DNA from: Datisca glomerata
Lineage: Eukaryota; Streptophyta; Magnoliopsida; Cucurbitales; Datiscaceae
NCBI GenBank assembly: GCA_003255025.1
Contig: QANY01013656.1
Span: forward strand, 248,001-312,000
Direction of reading: 5' to 3'
Length of the DNA stretch: 64,000 bases
Position numbers and translations under genes: made by a program. Numbering within the stretch: position 1 is the stretch's first letter; each line of letters starts with the position of its first letter. The notes beneath the pieces are model-generated. The model was not told the DNA's origin. It saw nothing but the letters and a program-made list of their open reading frames with translations, and made no database searches. Shown here one piece after another: positions 58,606 through 64,000 of the stretch.

Positions 58606-60969
58606 TGTTTTTTGTTTTATTGTTTTATTAAATGAAATTTAAGAATTATTTAATAAATTAATTTGATTTTACAGATTGATTGATTAAAAAATTTCAAAAC
58701 AAAATTTTTTTAAGGCTCGTAAAAATTAATTGCTTATCAATTAATTTAAAGTTTAAGTATGGTATAATTTTAAATTCGAACATTGATATGTTTATATATA
58801 TATTTTGAGATGAAATTAATTGAAGTAACATATCGCCAAAGTCACTTCTCTTATAGAAATTGATTTTGTCTTAAAATATTGAAGCTTATGTGCGTGTAAC
58901 TTATGTGCTTCAATCAAACGCTACCCAAATTATATTGAAAAAAATAAATAAATAAAAGTGAAAGAATTTTATTTTTGAATGTCTCATTATATATGTTTTG
59001 TATCATAAAATAAATAAAATGACTTTAAATAGGTGGTACAAAGATCATTGAAAAATTATCTCTTTTTATTTTTATTTTTTAAAACTCAAATCATTATTGG
59101 AGTTATTCTTGGTATCCTAAAATTAACTATTCACCTCATTGTTAGAGAAGTTTGGTATGTCAAATATCTCAAAGTTCTTCATAGGAATTTTTAAGGGAAA
59201 ACTAAATAATGGAATGAGACAAGAATTACATTATAAGTATGATAATAAGCCAATGATACATAAATAAATAAGAAATAAGAAAACATCTATAAAGAATAAA
59301 GAGTAAAAAAAGGATAAAGAAAATGTGAAAAGTTGAAAAATAATATATAGGACATGTAAAAAAAGTATGAAAAGATATGAAATGAAGCAAATATAACATA
59401 AATATTTATTAAAAAAGGAAAAAAAATTAAAACGAAATCAAAAGAGAAAAGAAAAAAAAAATGAAAAATGAGATGGGGGGACACTTGACGGAGGATTGCG
59501 GCAATACTCTGTTCCTCTCCACTTTTTTTTTAATTTTTTTATAATATAATACAATTACGTCATTATAAATAAATCAAGATTAAATCCTTTGTGTACAAAT
59601 AAATTTGATCTATGTAAATATTTAATTTCATAAAATAGTGTGGGTATATATATATGTATAATTGGTATAAATATAGCATTTTTACTACATAGTCAATATT
59701 TATTAAATAGTATGTGTGTGTCTATATATATAATTGGTATAATAATATCATTTTTACTAAGTAGTATACTAGTTACCATTATTTTCTTTTCTTCAATCAT
59801 TGCTATAGAAAAGAAAGATTACAGATGATAACTACTTAAACCGAGCGCCACACAAAAAAAATGGTGATAAAATCTCAAAATAAAATATTTTTTACGGATA
59901 TAAACATAACCTTTTGATTTTTTTGACTACATAGTCTACTAGTTACCATTATTTTCTGTTCTTCAATCATTGCTACTCAAATAGCAAAAAACGATCATGG
60001 ATGGTAACTAGTTCAACCGAGTATCGCAAAGATATGATAAGATCTAAAAAAATCAGGTAGTGAGAATATTAGAAAAGATTGAAAGCTTTAATATTTTTAT
60101 AATCTTTATCCATATAGATGTTTAACTCTCTACATGATATTTTAAGTATTTTTTATGTATGAAAAATTATCATAGGGGATTTGTTTTACACACAATGTAC
60201 ACTTTCAATCCATTAAAGGGTTGATTCACATTGAGTTAATTTACACACCCTAAAAAAGTTTTATCTTCATCCTCATTGTTTGAGTTGATGACAAAGTATA
60301 TCTCATTTTTAAGTTTTTAAAGGAAAAAAATCAACAATGCATTGAAATAAAACTCAAGATTAAGAGTAAAAAAAGCAAATACTTCTACTTTTACTTATGG
60401 AAAGGAAGATATATACACTACATGAGCATAAATGAGAAATGATGAAAAACAATGAACAATATATCTTTTAGTTAAGGTGCAAGAAATTTAAACTATCTTA
60501 AGAAAAAAATGAAAGAAGATGAATAATAATAGATGATATTCTTCCGCTCCTCTCTCTCTCTCTCTCTCTCTTTAAGAAAATCTCTTATATTTCTCACTTT
60601 CTCTCTCTAAAAATACCTCTTCTCCTTCTCTCTCCGAAAGACATATTCTCTTTCTCTCTCCAAATGATCTCCTCTCTTTCTCTCTCCAAAAGACCCATTC
60701 TCGTTCTCTCTCCAAAAGACTTCCTTTCAAGTGAAGACCACATTCCTATTTATACGTAAAGTTAGGGCTTCCCCTTTTTTCTTTTAATCCTTATGCTCCC
60801 TTTTTATTTTCTGGTCCTTAGACTCTTTTTCTTATTTTTAGTCCTTGGGCTATTTTTCTATTTTAGACATTGTTTTTTTTTCAATCATACATATAGTATT
60901 GGATTAGTATATGGGCCAATAATCAAAGTGTGTATATTCAAAGTATTAGATTGGACATAATACGTTATC
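58606..60969. other. Copia B leader/gag region replaced by AT-rich and CT-rich repeats
   Basis: No gag, protease or pre-integrase coding is readable. Two related blocks around CTAGTTACCATTATTTTCT followed by GTTCTTCAATCATTGCT start at about 59767 and 59938; the second ends in the inverse, ATGGTAACTAGTT. A CT-rich degenerate tandem repeat (TTCTCTCTCCAAAAGAC) fills about 60550-60730. Confidence 0.5.
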
Positions 60970-63320
60970 TACACCAATAAAAGGAGATTTGAAGCCAACA
61001 AGACTCAAGATGTCTTAGAACTTATACGTATGGATATCTATGGGTCATTCCCTTCGGTTGCTTTGAATGGTCAACAATACTTTATAACATTCATAAACTA
61101 TTTTTCTAGATATGACTACATATATCTCATCCATGTTCAACGTGAACAACGTCTATGACCGTTTACTAAATTCCTAGAGGAATACGGTATCATCCCACAG
61201 TACACTATGCCAAGTTCGCCTACTATGAATGGTGTTGCTAAGAGATGAAATTGAACGCTTAAGGACATAATGAGAAGTATGATTAGTAATTCTACCTTAC
61301 CAGAATCACTCTTGGGTGAAGCATTTAAGGGTGTAGCGTAGATCCTTAACAGAGTTCTAACTAAAGCGACTGTCAAAACCCCATATGAGCTTTGTACCGA
61401 AGAAAAACCTAGTCTAAAGTATTTGCATGTTTGAGGATGTCCAGCTGAGGCAAGGCCTTATAGGCCTAATGAAAAGAAACTAAACTTAAGGACGTTGAGT
61501 TGCTATTTTGTTGGATACTCTAAAATATCTAAGGGGTACAAGTTTTAAGATCCCATGACTAGGTCAATTTTTGAGACGGGAAATGCCCAGTTCTTTGAGG
61601 GTGCTAGTTTACGGGCGGAGATACGGTAAAAGATTTTGTCTTTCATGAGGAATATGTTAATATTCCCACATGTGTTATTAGTATTAATCAGGACTGTGTC
61701 TCTGACATTGCTCATGACACAACATATCAAGACAATATCAGAGAACCTCCATTTAAGAAATTGTACTAGAAGAACAAACTCTAGCACTGTAAGAACTCAT
61801 GCCATTAAGGAGATCCACTAGAGAAAGGAGAAGTGCAATGCCAGATGATTACATTATATTTCTTCAAGAACATGAGGTAGATATTGGAGTGATGAAAGAT
61901 GACCCGATCAATTGCCATCAAGCAATGGAAAGCTCTAACTCTCACAAGTGGACCGATGTCATGTATCAAGAGATTAAATCCATGAAAGACAATGACGTGT
62001 GAGATCTTATTCCATTATTAGAAGGTGTAAAACCCATTGGTTGCAAATGGATTTTTAAGACCAAGAAGGATTCAAAAGGTAATGTGGAAAGATACACATT
62101 GTAAAGGGCTTTACACAAAAAGAAAGCATTGAATATAAAGAGACTTTATCTTCGATTTCTTCAAAAGACTCTTTCAGTATTATAATGGCATTGGTGGTGG
62201 ATTCCAATCTTGAGTTCACCAGATGGATGTAAAAATAGTGTTTCTCAATGGTAACATTGAAAAGACAATTTATATGGTGTAACCAGAAAATTTTGTGTCA
62301 AGAGACCCAAATGATATGGTTTGCAAGCTTAAAAAATCCATCTATGGACTCAAGTAGGCATCTCGACAATGATAATTCAAGTTTCATTAAGTGATCATCT
62401 CGTTCGGTTTTGAGATGAATTTGATCGATAATTGTATATACCATAAGTTCTGTGGGAGCAAGCATATTTTTTTTTATTTTACGTGTGGATGACATCTTGC
62501 TTGCCAGCAACGATATAAGCTTATTGTACGACACCCAGAGATTCCTAGCTAATAATTTTGAGATGAAAAATTTTGGTGACGCCTCTTTTGTATTAGAGAT
62601 CCAAATACACCGAGATTATTCTTGGAGTATTCTTGGATTATAATAAAAGACCTATATTGAAAAGGTTTTAAAAAGATATGGCATGCAAGACTGTAAACAG
62701 GTGATACTCTTGTAGCTAAGGGAGACGGTTTAGTTTCAATTAATGCCCTAAGAATAATTTTGAGGAAAATGAAATGTAGAAGATTCCATATGCCTCAGTA
62801 ATAGGGAGTATGATGTATGCTCAGACATAGACCATTGAAAAGCAGCTAAACGGGTCTTGTGATATTTACAGAAAATAAAAGACAACACGCTCATGATCGG
62901 AGGTTAGATCAGATTGGGATCGTTGGATATACTGACTCTGATTTTGCTGGATGCCAAGATATTATGAAATCTACGCCAGGCTATATTTTCTGCTAGCTGG
63001 AAGTGTGCTTAACAGTTACTTATAGCCTCTTCTACCATGGCAGTGTAGTTCATAGCATGTTATGAGGCATCCAATCATGGAATATGGCTACCAAATTTTA
63101 TCACAGGGCTGCGCATAATGGACAATATTGAGAGTTCACTCAAGTTATTTTGTGATAATAAGTCAGTAGTTCTATATTCTAATAACAACAAGAGCTCGAA
63201 AAAGCCAAAGTATATAGACACCAAGTTCCTGATCGTTAAGGAAAGAGTTCAGAGTGGACTGTTGTCTATAGAGCACGTCGGAACAAACTCCAATTGTGGA
63301 TCCGCTTACTAAGGGATTGC
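60970..63320 (+). pseudogene. Copia B pol remnant (integrase, RT, RNase H)
   Basis: Integrase: KRRFEANKTQDVLELIRMDI, then ALNGQQYFITFINYFSRYDY and IYLIHVQREQR. It then jumps directly to FTKFLEEYGIIPQYTMPSSP, losing about 70 residues with the second catalytic Asp; ERRNRT has become KR-stop-NWT. GCPAEARPYRPNEKKLNL follows. RT: MPLRRSTRERRSAMPDDYII (61799), EGVKPIGCKWIFKTKKDSKG, KPENF-type block near 62285, CKLKKSIYGLK, then ILRVDDILLASNDI (62470-62510, Tyr of YVDD replaced, both Asp kept). RNase H and C-terminus: LFCDNKSVVLYSNNNKSS, FLIVKERVQSGLLSIEHVGT, with PLTKGLPP in another frame. Many stops and frameshifts. Confidence 0.85.
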
Positions 63321-63916
63321 CACCCAAATAATATCATGAGCACACTGCTCTTATGAGTGTCATATTTGTTGATGATATTTGGTTTATAGTGGGAGTTTGT
63401 ATTTTTTGGATGTTCTCTTTTATAGACATACTTTCAGTTATTTTAAATTATGGATATTTTGAGATAATTTCTATAGAAATAAAGTTTTAGTTTATTTTGA
63501 CGTGCTCTATAGACAACTAAAGTTTTAGTTTAATTATTTCAGTTTATGAAAATTTTGAGATAATTTCTACAGAAATAAAGTTTTAGTTTATTCACTCTCT
63601 AACTCTAGTATGGTTTGATCTCACTAAAGTTTTCGATGGACCAGCTGGAAATAGGCATGTTAAGATAACACTACATGAAATTTTCATGCTACGCATCCAC
63701 ATCATGATCCATGTCATTCAATTATATTGACATACGTGACCATTGATGGGTTGAGTTGAGATTGATGTAGCGAGGACCACTTTGATCCTATGTTGGTATG
63801 ATTGATGGACCGAATTGGTTATAGATACATTTCGGTAATGACAACAAAGTTGAGCTCGTTCGGTTATTTTTACAAAGCATAATTAAGGTTACACATATAG
63901 AGTCTAAGTGGGAGAT
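63321..63916 (+). other. Copia B 3' untranslated region and polypurine tract
   Basis: ATTTTGAGATAATTTCTA.AG followed by AAATAAAGTTTTAGTTTATT is present twice (about 63448-63499 and 63550-63592). The region ends in AAGTGGGAGAT directly before the 3' LTR. Confidence 0.7.
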
Positions 63917-64000
63917 TGTTGGATCCTTAATATAACATTAAACTTATATGTGAATAATTATATGTTGCAGACTGTCAAATAAGGTTAAACCCAATTAAAA
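63917..64000 (+). repeat. 3' LTR of copia B, cut by the window edge
   Basis: Collinear with 51084-51167: TGTTGGATC.TTAAT, then AACTTATAT.TGAATAATTA, then GTTGCAGACTGTCAAATAAG. Confidence 0.9.

Larger units (their letters stand above)
51084..64000 (+). mobile_element. Ty1/copia retrotransposon B, runs off the right edge
   Basis: The 5' LTR starts TGTTGGATC at 51084, and the 3' LTR starts TGTTGGATC at 63917 after a purine tract (GTGGGAGAT). Both continue with AACTTATAT.TGAATAATTA, then GTTGCAGACTGTCAAATAAG. A primer site TGGTATCAGAGTT lies at 58211-58223. Integrase, RT and RNase H remnants lie at 60970-63320. The 5' LTR is split by the CACTA element 51280-57916. Without it the LTR is about 485 bp and the element about 6 kb. 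Confidence 0.85.

Overview
The window is plant nuclear DNA from a eudicot. The evidence is intron-bearing genes for an ABI-interactor-like protein, the 26S proteasome subunit RPN12 and a nucleus-encoded plastid ribosomal protein S6, a eudicot-type cellulose-synthase-like G (CSLG) remnant, AT-rich intergenic DNA, and a dense load of nested plant transposons. I cannot name the species. All calls are read from the sequence by eye; no database search was run.

Layout. 0.5 kb: a possible last exon of a gene running in from the left. 0.8-15.6 kb: a decayed Ty3/gypsy element of Tat type, split by a large Ty1/copia element (about 2.4-10.4 kb). The gypsy element keeps gag and protease pieces, hierarchical tandem repeats and a long antisense reading frame, but I find no reverse transcriptase or integrase. 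15.7-18.4 kb: a LINE relic on the minus strand. 19.3-20.8 kb: ABIL gene (minus, 8 exons). 23.4-26.7 kb: RPN12 (minus, 6 exons). 28.4-31.6 kb: hAT-type miniature elements and a retroposon with a poly(A) tail and target duplication. 31.8-33.3 kb: plastid RPS6 (plus, 2 exons). 35.4-36.1 kb: a RING-H2/ATL-type ubiquitin ligase (plus, 3 exons). 36.5-41.4 kb: a CSLG pseudogene (minus) whose catalytic centre has been replaced by repeats, including a tandem TRIM array.

42.5-50.3 kb: a MITE, then an unusual array of about 50 copies of a 21-bp near-palindrome in two blocks, leading into a decayed MULE (Mutator-like) transposase gene. A short tRNA-type SINE lies at 50.4 kb. 51.1-64.0 kb: a second Ty1/copia element running off the right edge. 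Its 5' LTR is split by a 6.6-kb CACTA element, which carries two calreticulin exons and is itself split by a 3.6-kb hAT element. This is a three-level nest with readable target duplications at the two inner levels.

The intact genes are unrelated housekeeping or regulatory genes: actin nucleation control (ABIL), protein degradation (RPN12 and the RING ligase) and plastid translation (RPS6). They do not form a pathway. The most unusual material is the palindrome array attached to the MULE, the calreticulin capture by the CACTA element, the tandem TRIM array, and the 3' LTR deletion in the gypsy element.
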